A DNA stretch of 64,000 nucleotides, from assembly GCA_002914805.1 (NCBI GenBank), contig JXTB01000146.1, positions 750,481-814,480 of the forward strand, given 5' to 3'. Positions 45,451 to 57,160 of this stretch are shown one piece after another. Both the position numbers and the translations under genes were made by a program. The stretch's first letter is position 1; each line of letters starts with the position of its first letter. The notes below the pieces were generated by a model that was not told the origin of the DNA, did not search any database, and saw only the letters and a program-made list of their open reading frames with translations. The DNA is from Parasponia andersonii (taxonomy: Eukaryota > Streptophyta > Magnoliopsida > Rosales > Cannabaceae).

Positions 45451-48400
45451 ATGGCCTCAAATCAAAATCAGGAATTACGCCCCGTCATAGACTCGGAGTT
45501 GGATTCGCTGAGGAGGCACCTCTGCCTCCCCGGCGGAGTCGCGCTACAAAGGGTTGAGGGCCCCGCAGACTGGTATCTACGTCCCTCTACCCCTGAAGGC
45601 TCTATTATTTTGGGAAGAAAACATCTGGAATGGCTGCGATCCCTCTTCCTCCTCTGATCCACCAATTTTTTGCTTTGACGGGGATCCACCCAATGCAGTT
45701 AAATGTAAACGGGGCCATGATTCAGATGGGGCTCTTCGCCCTGTCAGTTCTTTTTAACCTGCATATCGACCTGGAGGTAGTCTTTTATGCTTACAAACTC
45801 ACCCTCATCCCTAAAAAGAGTTCCTACCCCACCTTTTACCTTCAACTGCTCCCGGGACGTCACATCTTCTGGGGCTTGCCGAGGTCAACAAGCAATGGGA
45901 CTCCCACTCTAGGCTATATGCCGTTGGAGGGGCGTGGTGCTCCCCTTGGGTGAATGGAGAGCACTTCCAAATTCCCTCAACTTTCCTGCACAGTAAGTGC
46001 TAGGTCGTAATTTTCGGGTCTGCATTCTCCTCGTCTATTATTGCTCACGTTATTTTGTCTTGTGCAGCCTTTACAGAAGAGAACAGGTTCGAGCCGCATT
46101 TATCGGCGGAGCAGCTCAAAGGCCTGGAAGGGATCATCACCTTCGGATCTCCTGGGGACTACCGGCACATCCAGACCGCCCTCAACCCCCAGGTGATGAA
46201 TATGATGCCCAGGATGGTCTCATACCTTCCCTTCCCTCTAGACTCCTGGGTCATCATAAAGCACCTGCAGAGCCGACTTGATGCCTCTGCCCTGAATCGA
46301 TTCCGTCGGGATGAGCATGATCAAATCGCCGTGGTGGGTCATCAGGTTACGGCTTCAAGCCAGTTGGCGGGCTCCAACGACCTGGTGGCACCGACTAGCC
46401 ACGAGCTCGAGGAGGCTGTGAGGTTCGTGGTCGAGGAGTGCATCAGGCTCTGTAGGGAGGAAGCTGCCGCCCCTAAGAGGGCTAGAGGTGGGTTCATTTC
46501 CACATCCTTGAGCTTCGTCGATCGGATTATGGCTGTGATCTAAACATATTGCTTGTTCTTTACAAGTTCTGAGACGGGCCCATCGGCAGACCCTTCCACC
46601 GTCAAGGGGGGAACCACAGGGCATAAAGCTCGCTCAAAGGCACCTGCTGGCCGTCATCTCATGGTGCCTTCAGAAGATGAAGTGCCCGCGGTCCCCCGCT
46701 CTGATGCAGGCAGACCTCCATCCAGGGAAACGTCGGCCACACGGGACGTATACGGCGAGGGGATGCCTCTGAGTCTACCCAAGGGGTCTGCTGCACCAAC
46801 CTCGTCCACCCCTACCTCTGGTTCGAAGTTAGGTGCTGCTTGCCTCGGCGGGGAGATCGCCGAGCTCAGTGGGGGGGCTCCGAGGTTGAAATCTCGGCTG
46901 TCTTCCCCTCCCCCGGTCCCAATAAAGTGGCGCCATGAGGTTGGCTCATCCAAAGAAGAAGAGGGATGGGCGGAGAAGAGGGGCAGCGTTGCCTCCTTGT
47001 CTGATAGTGATGACGATGGGGCCACGCTGACCCTTCTAAAGAGAAGAAGGTCCGTGTGTAGTGGCCCGTCAAGAGGAGACGCATCACCTCCCGCCGTGGC
47101 CGACGGCGCTATCGGCGGCACCCAGTCTTCTTCCGTCCTTGCCGCTGTTGCTTCAGGGGTGTGCCCGATCGAGGGGGAGGGTGCCCTCGCGGTTGGTAGG
47201 GTAGAGCCGTGTTCTGCGGGTGTGGACAATGCCCAAAAGGAGATTCCAGCCGCAGGACCCGAGCTAGAGGTGCTCTCGTTGGAGAATGTCGAGCTCATCG
47301 CTAGACGTACCTTCGCGCAGGTTTGGCTCGTTTGGTTCTCTCTATACTTTTCAGCATCTTTGTTAGGCACTGACTCTTTTTTTTTTTTGTCTTGCAGCTA
47401 GATGCCATCCGGTTTTTCTATTCCTCTTGTATCAGGGCCCTGACCGAGGAGCTGAATTCTCGCTCTGCACTGGCCAAGCGCAGCGAGGCTGCCCTTACCG
47501 AGTTGAGGACTGACTTTGATTTATATCAGAGCCTCGATGAGGCGAGGGTTAGCAGCACGGTGGCTCATGCCCTGAGTGTCGAGAGGAATAGGTGCGAGGA
47601 GCTAGCTGCGAGGTTGGCCGAAGCAGAGGCCGTTGGGCTTGCTCAGTCTGAGGCTGCCAGACTAGCCAAAAACGAGCTCAAGGTCAAGGAGCAAGAGCTA
47701 CAGAGTGCTGGGATAGAGATGCGGCTAGCCTTCCTCGCTCGTGATAAGGCCGTCGATGACGCCAAGGAGGCGAGCAAAGCTGAAGCCAGAGCCAAACTAG
47801 AGGCCCATTCTCTACAACGCAGACTCGACCGGTCGAATGAGGTAAGCCGACATCTTTATTTGGACCACGTAAAATTAATGGAGGCTCAAGTAGAGTTGTC
47901 TCGCAAGCACGGTGAAGACCTTACTGACATTAATGCCGTTTTGGTTGATTTGTCGCAGTGGCAGGTGGAGCTGAGGCTGACGGCGATGAGGGATAGATTA
48001 ACGAGCGCGAAAAAACTAAAGACGAGGTATCAGAGGCAGGTGGATGTCCTTTCTGTGGAAAGTTATAGGTCTAGCTAGGAGAATAGGGAATTCGAAGGCC
48101 ACGCTGAGATAGTAATGCTAGACTAGTTTGATGACCAAAAAGGCGTCGAGAGAGACCACTATTCCATCAAGTACTACATGCAGCAGCTTGGGGATGGGAT
48201 CAGCATCACGTACCCCACTAACGTGTTGAAGATGCTTGCTGCGAAAAAGCACGGGCCCTCTACATCCGCCTCTGTTGCCAAAGAGCTTATCCCCGTTTCT
48301 GATCTGCCAGATCAAACTTCGGAAGCCCCTGGCGGTCAGCCTGGTCTTGGGGCCTCAACTGGTGAGGGGTCTGGTGCAGTCATTTTATCCAGTGATGAAT

Positions 48401-48971
48401 CTAACCCTGGTACGCCACCCTCCACCGTGGCTGGTCCAAGCGCCGGAACTAGCTACGCTCCCCTGGCTGAAGGTAATTAAGGTCCCTAATTTTGTACATT
48501 TGTAAAGCTGACTCTCGTTGTAACCCTCCATATAAATAATAAGAACAGTACGATTCTCTTTAGTCTATTCTCTTTTTCTTTATCGACCATGTCCGGGGTA
48601 AAGTTGACCCTTGTTGTAACTGTCTGGAATCGGTCGTACATGATTTCGAGTTATTAGTAAGTCCTCCTCGAGCTATGATCGACAAGATTAGTTTCGGAGA
48701 TAGGGATGTTAGCTCTGGACCATCCGGTTCTAAGGATATATAACTTCTGTTATGACTTGTCTTGACAGAGTTCGACCCGTACATGTGGCTGGACTTCTCC
48801 GGCCCCAAGTGGGACTGCGCTCGAAATCAGCTCCAGAGGCTAGTTAACCACTGTCTAGATCCGTCGCTGCAAACGAAAAGGCCAGGTCTCGGCTCTCATC
48901 GGGAGCAGAATGGGCGTTATCACTCTGACATGTCTCTGCGTGTCCGTCCAAGACCCGCTTCTCGCAGATAG
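45451..48971 (+). pseudogene. Antisense accessory gene of element 2
   Basis: Opposite in direction to gag-pol. Blocks in order: an N-terminal block like PF04195 'putative gypsy type transposon' (45451-45953; LRRHLCLPGGVALQR, TGIHPMQLN), a second block (46055-46543), a Ser/Pro/Glu-rich region (46553-47330), a coiled coil (47400-48078; RCEELAARLAEAE, ARAKLEAHSLQRRLDRSNEV), an acidic Pro-rich stretch (48178-48480) and a C-terminal block (48762-48971; WLDFSGPKWD, NQLQRLV, KRPGLGSH). Intron-like gaps with GT/AG edges separate the blocks. The same blocks in the same order occur in element 1. It has some interruptions; the product's role is unknown. Confidence 0.72.
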
Positions 48972-49084
48972 AATTTCTAGGTGCGCGTCCCCATCGATCG
49001 TTCCCTTTGTATTATTATTTTTTTTGAAATAATAAACAGGGCCCGATTTTAACTTTTGTCTTAGTGCCTGGCATGTGCGTAATA

Positions 49085-49200
49085 AACTGTTGTTTGGGGA
49101 GGGTCTACTTCCAACAGGTAGACCCTGACCCTTTTAACCTTTCCTCTGTATGCGGCTAAAATGTTGTCTGGATGGGGTCTGCTTCCAATGGGTAGACCCT
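49085..49200. repeat. Hairpin-motif cluster of element 2
   Basis: GGGTCTACTTCCAACAGGTAGACCC-type imperfect palindromes (given here as arms GGGTCTAC and GTAGACCC) lie at 49101-49125 and 49175-49199. Related hairpins lead each unit of the 165-bp array. The same motif flanks the array in element 1. Confidence 0.65.
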
Positions 49201-49249
49201 GACCCATGCTTTCCTTCTTCGTACATTTTCTCGGAGCGACGACGGGCGA

Positions 49250-49895
49250 CACGATTCCCATAGTACACTTGATTTTGAGGTCTGCTGGCAAGTTTTTGGT
49301 TACGCAACTCTATCCTCTTCGAACGTTTTCTCAGGTTGTCGACAAGCGATGTGTTCCCCGTAGTACGATCGATTTTAAGGACTACTGGCAAGTTTTTGGT
49401 TGCGTAGCTCTTTCCTCTTCATACATTTTCTCGGGCAATCAGCAAGCGACGTGGTTCCCATAGTACAATTGATTTTGAGGTCTGCTGGCAAGTTTTTGGT
49501 TGCGCAGCTCTATCCTCTTCGTATGTTTTCTCGGGCCGTCGACAAGCGACATGATTCCCATAGTACGATCAATTTTGGGATCTACTGGCAAGTTTTTGGT
49601 TGCGCAGCTCTATCCTCTTCGTACGTTTTTTCGGGCCATCGGCAAGAATTTTATTGCACAATGTGGTTCCCATAGTACGATCGATTTTAAGGTCTGCTGG
49701 CAAGTATTTGGTTGCGCAGCTCTATTCTCTTCGTACGTTTTTTCGGGCCATCGGCAAGAATTTTATTGCACAATGTGGTTCCCATAGTACGATCGATTTT
49801 GAGGTCTGCTGGCAAGTTTTTTGTTGCGCAACTCTTTCCTCTTCGTACGTTTTCTCGGGTCGTCGACAAGCGACGTGATTCCCATAGTACGATCC
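49250..49895 (-). repeat. Tandem array of mixed 100- and 112-bp units (element 2)
   Basis: The landmark GATTTT(G/A)AGG falls at 49271, 49371, 49471, 49571, 49683 and 49795, so four units follow a 100-base spacing and the later ones a 112-base spacing. The longer units carry an extra AATTTTATTGCACA-like piece after GGCAAG. The array is homologous, on the other strand, to the 112-bp array of element 1. Confidence 0.9.
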
Positions 49896-49904
49896 TTGAT
49901 TACG

Positions 49905-50400
49905 TGAATAATGCGTGGGGTCTGCCACTATGGGCAGACCCCTTTTCCATAGCAATCCAAAGATTAATCCATGCAGCAAAAAGGGAACTTGACTTATTTC
50001 GGATTTAAAACTCTTCGATAATATAAGCATTTACATAGATCTTACATCATATGCATGTGTCTCACGCGTGAATAGTGCGTGGGGTCTGCCACTGTGGGTA
50101 GACCCTTTTTTCATAGCAATCCAAAAGATAAATCCATGCGGCAAAAGGGGAACTTAGCCTATTTTGGATTTAAGTTTTTTCAATAATATAAGCATTCACG
50201 TGGGCCTTATATCATATGCACGTGTTCTCACATGTGATAGTACGTGGGGTCTGCCACTGTGGGTAGACCCCTTTTTCATAGTAATCCAAAAGATAAATCC
50301 ATGCGGTAAAAGGGGAACTTAACCTGTTTTGGATTTAAGTTTTTTTAATAATATAAGCATTCACGTGTGTCTTACATCATATGCACGTGTTCTTACACGT
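49905..50400 (-). repeat. Second tandem array, three 165-bp units (element 2)
   Basis: Landmark CGTGGGGTCTGCCACT recurs at about 49914, 50078 and 50243, spacing 164-165. Each unit has a GGGTCTGCC...GGGCAGACCC-type hairpin, AATCCATGC(A/G)G and AATATAAGCATT. It lies directly after the integrase end. Confidence 0.88.
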
Positions 50401-50409
50401 GATACTTTT

Positions 50410-51750
50410 TTAAGTACTGAGCGTTCCACGTGTTCGGCAAGTCTTTTCCGGTCTTGAGTTCCTTCAGGACATACGCACCATTGTCAAGTGCTTTGATCAC
50501 CTCATAGGGTCCAACCTAATTAGAGTCCAGTTTCGAGGAATTCTCTGTTCTGGCTTTCAAGACCCAATCCCCGATGTTGAATCGTCGAGCACTAACCTTC
50601 TTTGCGTAGTAGGACCTAGCCTGCTGGTGGTATGAAGCCAGGTAGACCAGAGCCATGTTTCTCATTTTTTCCAGGAGGTCTGTGTTGTGGCTTAGCTGCC
50701 ACTCGTTTAAGGGGGCATCTTTTACTACTTCGGAGCGAAGGGTCGGGAGGCCGACCTAGGTCGGGATCACAGCCTCTGATCCGTAGACCATGGCGAATGG
50801 CGTTCTTCTAGTCGACCTCCGCTCCGTGGTTCGATGGACCCACACAATAGCCGATAGATCTTCTAACCACCTGCCTTTAGCCTCCTGCAAGTTCTTTTTG
50901 ATATTGCTGAATATGGCTTTGTTCGTTGCCTCTGCTTGGTCGTTCCTCTGAGGGTAGTTTACAGAAGAGAAACTGAGCCTTATATCATACAGCTCGCATA
51001 ACTCCTTGAGCTTAGCATTTTGAAACTGTGTGCCATGATCGGCGTGTATCTCTTTCGGAATCCCGTATCGATAGATTATATTTTTCCAAATGAAGTTAAT
51101 TGTGTCTACTTTGTTTACGGTCGCATAGGCTTCAACCTCTACCCATTTGGTGAAATAATCTGTGGCCAGCAGGATGTATCTTCTTCCTCTTGGACTTCTG
51201 GGGAGTTCTCCGACGATGTCCAAACCCCACTTGGTGAATGGCCAGGGCGTTATGTTCGAATGGAGATCCTTCGTGGGTTGGCATTTCATGGGGGCGAACC
51301 TCTGGCACTTATCACATTTTTTGACGAACTGGGCCGCATCTGTCATCATGTATGGCCAAAAGTATCTGGCTGTCAGAGCTTTGTGGGCGAGGCTACGTCT
51401 ACCAGAGTAGTTGCCGCATACTCCCTCGTGGATTTCTTCCATCAGTTTCTGCGCTTCGACGGCACCTACACACCGCAGCATCGGTCCCATTGTTGATCTC
51501 CTATATAGTTGTTCCCCCACCAACAAGTATCTGGCAGCTTTCAGTCTGATCGACCTCGCTTCCTGGGGATCTGCGGGTAGGTTCCCCAATGCCAAATACT
51601 GGGTGATAGGTTCCATCCATCCTTCGTCTGCGGGGCCGGCTGCAAATACATGATGTGCGGGGGTCTGCAGGGGGTCTCCTGTATTCCTGTCCTCCAGGAG
51701 AATCTCTGCATACCCTGTTCCTCCGATCGACGTGCTCTTTGCTAGTTTAT
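50410..51750 (-). pseudogene. Integrase region of element 2
   Basis: Minus-strand order: zinc-binding HHCC ending CDKCQRFAP, integrase core with KWGLDIVGELP (first Asp), IHADHGTQF (second Asp) and NDQAEATNKAI (Glu), ending near GSEAVIPT at about 50760. The tail with NTWNAQHLKKYY-type sequence follows down to 50410. The core is well preserved but the region as a whole is interrupted. Confidence 0.85.
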
Positions 51751-53607
51751 CGGCCTTCTGGTTCATTTCCTTCGGAATCTGTTCGATATTAAAGCTGCTA
51801 AGTGGGCTTTCGCCCCCATTACTTTGGAAAAGTACCTGTGTAATCTCGGCTCTTTTACTTCGAAGTCTCCCCTGATCTGACCCACGACCAACTGCGAGTC
51901 GGTCATTACTGTGATGGTCTCTACTCCAAAATGCAGGGCCAGTTCGAGGCCTTACAGCAGGGCCTCGTACTCCGCCTCGTTGTTCGTGGCTTGGAAGCTG
52001 AGCCTCAAGGCTTTCTCTACTCTGAGTCCTGTTGGGGTCTGCAGGACTATTCCGATACCTGACCGCGAGGCATTCGTGGTTCCGTCGGTGTAGAGCATCC
52101 AGGCTGAAGGGTGGCAAGGCTGAGACATTTTGAAGCGTATCGTGCAGCTCGCCGAAAGATTTGATTTCCACCAGGAAATCCGCTATGACCTGCCCCATTT
52201 TCGCTACTCGGGGATGATACTCAATATCGTATATCCTTAGTTCGATGGCCCACTTAGTCAGCCGACCTGATAGGTCTGGTTTAGCCAAGATCTGCTGGAT
52301 GGGGAAATCCGTGTATACAGTAACAGAGTGCGCTTCAAAGTAGTGTCTGAGCCTTTTCTTAGCGTTGACCAGGGCGAGGACCAGTTTCTCCGCTATACTA
52401 TATCGCGTCTCGGCGTCCAGGAGCATGTGGCTTGTATAAAATACCGGCTTCTGCTTGCTGTCTTCCTCAAAAAATAGTACGGTGCTAATCGCTACTTCAA
52501 ACACTGCTAAATAAGCGTACAGGCGCTCCCCCTCTACCGGGGAAGCCAGGATGGGCGGGTGACTTAGGTAAAGCTTGAGGTCTGTCAATGCCTTGTCCTG
52601 TTCCTCCCCCCAGGCAACAGTGGAGCTTCTCTTTATGCATTGGAAAAAGGGCTTGCATCGATCAGACATCTTGGAGACGAACCGACTGAGGGCGGCTATC
52701 TTCCCGACTAGGCGCTGGACTTCTCGAATAGTCGAGGGTCTCTGCACATCTACGATAGAGGATAACTGGGTAGGGTTGGCCTTGATACCCTTTCTGCTTA
52801 CGATGTGCCCCAAGACTAGCCGGAGAACACCCCAAACGCGCATTTCTTGGGGTTCAGATGCATCCGATATTGCCTCAGAATCTGGAAACATTCGTCCAAA
52901 TGTCCCAGATGACCCGAAGCTTCTCTGCTCTTTACGACCATATCATCGATATAGACTTCCATAGTTTTCCCTAGCTGTCCAGCGAACATTTTGTTCATGA
53001 GCCTCTGGTAGGTCGCCCCCCCATTCTTCAAACCAAACAGCATACGTCTGTAACAGTACAAGCCTCACTCCGTGATAAATACCGTGTGGATCTGGTCTTC
53101 CTCATACAGGGGAATCTAGTTGTACCCCGAGTAGACATCCAAAAAACTCATTCTGTCGAATCCTGCCGTTGCGTCTACCATCTGTTCGATCTTTGGCAGG
53201 GGAAAACTATCCTTCGGGCAAGCTTTGTTCAAGTTAGTGAAGTCTATATAAGTTTGGTCGTCACCGTTCTTCTTTTTCACCACCACCGGGTTGGAGATCC
53301 AAGATGGGTATACACATTCCATGATTAGGCCTTTTTCCAATAGCGTCTCTACCTCTTTGTTGATCGCCCTGTTTTTCCCTGGCATAAACCTTCGGAGTCT
53401 CTGCCTGTCCGAAGCGAAATTCAGGTCTATGTTCAACCGGTGATAGGCATGCGCGGGGTCAATCCCGGGCATGTCGTCATGGGACGAAGCGAAGACGTCT
53501 TGGTTCCGCCTCAAGAATCCTAACAGCTCGTTCTTTTCCTCTTCAGGCAACAAGGCCTCGACTAATATTACCTTAGTTGGCTCCGCTTCTTTCAAAGGGA
53601 CCACCAC
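51751..53607 (-). pseudogene. Reverse transcriptase and RNase H region of element 2
   Basis: RT motifs on the minus strand: PSWISNPVVVKKKNG, FTNLNKACPKD, FLDVYSGYN (about 53120), [17 protein letters not shown] and YIDDMVVKS (about 52950). The connection and gypsy RNase H follow (YTDFPIQQIL, TKWAIEL). An additional block resembling archaeal-type RNase H lies at about 51800-52130, as known for Tat elements. The region is broken by several interruptions. Confidence 0.85.
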
Positions 53608-53808
53608 CAGCTCCTCAATCGTAGACTCCGGTCTGTCAGACTCCTCCTCGATCTACTTCATATATGCTGGCAGACGGTCCTTTGATTACTATTCGTCCCC
53701 CATCAGGACATTCGTACTCGCACTGGGTCCCTTCAGGGCCGCTAAAAAAAATTTCCTTGTGGAGGCCTGGTCTCCTTTGATGTCTATCGTATAGGTACCA
53801 TCTTTTGA

Positions 53809-54360
53809 TTAACATCTTAAGACCTGGTGGAGGGTGGAGGTGACCCCATGCATGGCGTGGATCCATCCTCTCCCCATGATGACGTTAAAGGAGGACGGGC
53901 AGTCGATAACGACGAAGTCCACGTCCAAGCATCTCTCCGCCGCGTAGACCTTCAAGGTCACAATGCCCAAGGGGCTGACCTCGGTACTATCGAAAGCGAA
54001 CAGCGGCTGACAGGTCAGTCTGAGTGCTCTCCGATTCAGGCCTATGTTCTCGAACATGCTGAGGACCAAGATATCGACGCTGCTTCCACTGTCGATCAGG
54101 ACCCTTCTGACCAACGCAACGTCTATCTGTAACTTAATCACCAGGGGGTCGTCGTGTGGCAGGCGCACCGTAGTCAAATCTTGCTGGGTGAAGGTGATAG
54201 GGGCGGTGGAGGCATAGCTTTCATCCACCCTCAAATGATTAACGGAATGTCCCATCCCCCTCAGGCACTTCACCCTCTCATCGGTTTTTCTTAGGCACCT
54301 TTCTTTCTCTTCCTGACCCTGGGTCTGCTTGGGTCTGCCCACAATGGTCGGCACTATCAT
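53809..54360 (-). pseudogene. Aspartic protease region of element 2
   Basis: Shows the retropepsin-like active-site motif VLIDSGSSVDIL and the later SFNVIMGRGWIH motif, in the expected place between gag and reverse transcriptase. It would cleave the polyprotein in a working element. Confidence 0.8.
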
Positions 54361-54366
54361 AAGGGC

Positions 54367-55908
54367 CTAGTCTCCTGACCCAGAGGCCTGGGTCTGCTTG
54401 CCTTTGTCAGGCCTAGTGGCATCTTCCCTCGGCTGGATTCCGCCAGTCTTTACATACTGCTTCAATTTGCCAGCATGAATCGCCACTATGACTTGCGCGT
54501 AGAGGTTGCGGCAGTTGATGGTATCATGTCCGAGATCTTTGTGAAATTGGCAGTACCTATTCCTGTTTTTCATGTGCTCAGGAACGCCGGATTTGGGCGG
54601 GTCCTTGAAAATGCCTATGTCCTTGTTTTGGAGGTAGATCACGTCGATCAGCGTATTGAGCTCGTACTTCGGCAATGGGTCACGAGACACCTTCCTCCTC
54701 TTGCTACCTTCTTGACTACCCTGGGTGGGGGCTTCCTATTTCAGAATCGGCCCTCGGTCTGGCGCAGACCTCTTTACCCCTTGCAGGGTCGGGGCTTGTG
54801 CCGGCACTGTTGTTATCGCGGCGGATGCCTTAGGTGTTTTCACGTGACTTTCCAATACCCTGAATACCCCTTCTGATTTGGCCTGGACGTCTGCCACATC
54901 GTATGGAAGGTTCAAGAGCAGGTGGTCCGACAACATCGATCCTGGCTACAGACCCCTAACGAACAAGCTCGCGACTTGGACCGAATCGGCGTTGTGCACT
55001 AGGGACATCACCTCCAGGAAACGCGCCAGGTATTCTTTCAGAGACTCGTTGATGGTTTGTTCCAGCTGGTCTAGGTCTCGCATGGTTTTCTGCTGCCTCC
55101 GGGCACCCGCATACTACTTCAAGAAAAGTTTGCAGAAATCTTCAAACCCGTTTATGGATTTCTCCGGGAGCTGTCTGAACCATAATATGGTCGATCCCGC
55201 CAGGGTTGTGGAGAAGACCTTGCAGGTTATAGCTTCATCCCTGGTCTCCAAGGCCATCTTCTGCTGAAAGTGATATATGTGATCGAGGGGGTTGGTTTTC
55301 CCCTCGAACGACCTGAAGGTTGGAGTAGCAAAGTCTCTCAGCTTGGGTTCCATCTGAATCCAATCGGCGAAGGCCGTTCGGCAGATCCCTCGCATAATTT
55401 GCTCAGCCAGGTTATTGGGGGTCTGGCTCTGATGGGCCCCAAGCCTCTTACTCAGCTTTGCCATCATTTCTTGCTTCCAGTTGGGAAGCACACCTTCAAG
55501 GCTTTCTTGGTATCTTCTGACTTCCACTGCTCTGGCTCGGAATGGCCTTGTCTGGCTTTGTTGCTCTCCCTGCATTCGTGATGGTGGGCATTTCCCTCGG
55601 CGGTTGGCCCTCGGTCTCTTGTTGGACTTCTACATCGAAATCTTCCCTTCCTCACTCCTAGCTTCGCTTGCCAGCAATCCCTCGAGGCGAGCGTTATCCC
55701 TGCGCACCTCGGCGACTTCATCTTTTAAGCCTATGACGGCCTCGTGGGCAATCTCTGCTTTCTGGCTTGCTTTCGCTAGTACAGCGAGTATCTGGTCCAG
55801 CTTTTGCTCCAGTCCATGCTGCGCTCCCTGGGAGCTTCCTTCGGCGTCGGGTGGATTCCCGTCAACGTCGGGACATGTGCTTCTGGTTGTCATTCTTGAG
55901 GATGCCAT
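54367..55908 (-). pseudogene. gag region of element 2
   Basis: N-terminus MASSRMTTRST, a short coiled coil (EVAEVRRDNARLEGLLASEA), a retrotransposon gag core (FADWIQMEPKLRDF, FEDFCKLFLK) and a zinc-knuckle-like CQFHKDLGHDTINC near the end. Similar throughout to the gag-like part of element 1. It is interrupted and would not give a full Gag. Confidence 0.82.
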
Positions 55909-55992
55909 CTTCTAATGCTATATGGCTTGTTGTTTGGGGATAGTGCGATCATGAGACTCCGACCTTTTCTCTCGCACTCAAAGAAAACTAAG

Positions 55993-56012
55993 TTCCCACA
56001 GACGGTGCCAAA
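55993..56012 (-). other. Primer-binding site of element 2
   Basis: On the minus strand TTTGGCACCGTCTGTGGG directly follows the 5' LTR end (CCAACA). This is the typical Tat-type site and matches that of element 1. Confidence 0.82.
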
Positions 56013-56013
56013 C

Positions 56014-56845
56014 TGTTGGAGCGGTTTTCACCAATTTTTCACGTGTCTCTGAACCGCTGGTATTGTATCCTCTAACTGTCCACGTGTCCTTGCTATCCTA
56101 AAGAGCTTTTAACTTCAGGTAAGGTCGGAGAGGCGGGGGTGGCCACCTGCAAAGACTCTCCGATGCTTAAGTCAGATATTTACCCCTGAGATTGAGTAGC
56201 AAAGATTCAGTTTTTCTCTGTATGAGTATGTCTTTTTTCTTGCTTATGAACTTTTAAAATGTCTCTTTTTTTTATGTGTACATGCTCCCCCTTTTGAGGA
56301 CGCATGGCTCATATATATATAGTCCTGAGATTATGAACCACCCGGTTCTCAATATCAGGACTGAGTACTTTTTTCCTCAAGACTTTTTCCAGAGGTCACG
56401 GGCCGAGATTACCGTGATCTCCCTTGTACCGCTGTAGTCTGGTTTCCGCCGTCTCCTATGGCTCGAGTCTGTCAGGGGCGAGATTTGGACAAATCGCCGT
56501 TCTGTCAGGACGGCTTGCCCCCTACGCACACCTACTTAAGATCGCATTAAATGCTCTATCTGGGTCTGGAGCTGTGAGTTGCTTTCCATTATATTCTGGT
56601 GGAAGACCCTTAGGGCTTCCGACCCCTCAGCTGTCGAAGTAAGAATCGGACTGGGCCGAGTCCATCCAAGATCTGGGATGGGTTCGCCCTAACCTCGGAC
56701 AGCCCAATGACCGATGTGGTATCATGTGCGACCCGCGTGGTCTTTTGCTAGTCACTCTCGATACCTGTCGGACGGTAGACCCCGTTTGTGACCTTACTGC
56801 CATTTAATCGTCCACGTGGTGTATGATTTGGAAATGGGTCCCACA
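56014..56845 (-). repeat. 5' LTR of element 2
   Basis: On the minus strand it runs from TGTGGGACCCATTTCC to GCTCCAACA. The start resembles that of the element 1 LTRs (TGTGGGACCCACT), which puts both elements in one family. Confidence 0.9.
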
Positions 56846-57160
56846 CTTTTATAACGTAATTAATAAAATCTAAAAACTATAATCAAACACTTGTAAATCG
56901 ATTATTGTGTCAATAACGAACTGAGATACATTCGTGCAACATAAATAGGGAACGGCGCGAAATTAATTTTCTTTACTTGTTCCCGGTAAGGTTTTGCCTT
57001 TCCCAGAGATTCAATTCAAATTAAGAAGTTTCACATGCAGTATGCATTAAATATTACGTATATATCGTTAAATATTACGTATGTATTGTTACTCTTTCAT
57101 CACCTCCCAACATTCAACCACCTTGTCTTAATTACTTCATAGCAATGTGAGACTATAAAT
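56846..57160. other. Spacer after element 2
   Basis: AT-rich; no gene or RNA recognised. Confidence 0.5.

Larger units (their letters stand above)
44280..56845 (-). mobile_element. Ty3/Gypsy element of Tat type (element 2), nearly full length but broken
   Basis: 12.6 kb on the minus strand: 5' LTR 56014-56845, primer site, gag, protease, reverse transcriptase, RNase H with an additional archaeal-type RNase H-like block, integrase, two tandem arrays, an antisense accessory gene and 3' LTR 44280-45111. Both LTRs are 832 bases and differ by about 5-7 percent over 600 bases by eye, suggesting an age of a few million years. Flanks CTTAT and CTTTT are an imperfect 5-bp target duplication. The coding regions carry several interruptions, so it is not whole. 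It is related to element 1 by LTR ends, gag, array and antisense gene. Confidence 0.92.

Noticed and set aside
49200-50030. Overlapping plus- and minus-strand frames of about 90-100 codons
   Set aside because: They come from the 100/112-bp array of element 2 and show no family motifs.
50756-52891. 711-codon frame as a host gene
   Set aside because: It carries gypsy RNase H and integrase motifs and lies between the paired LTRs of element 2.
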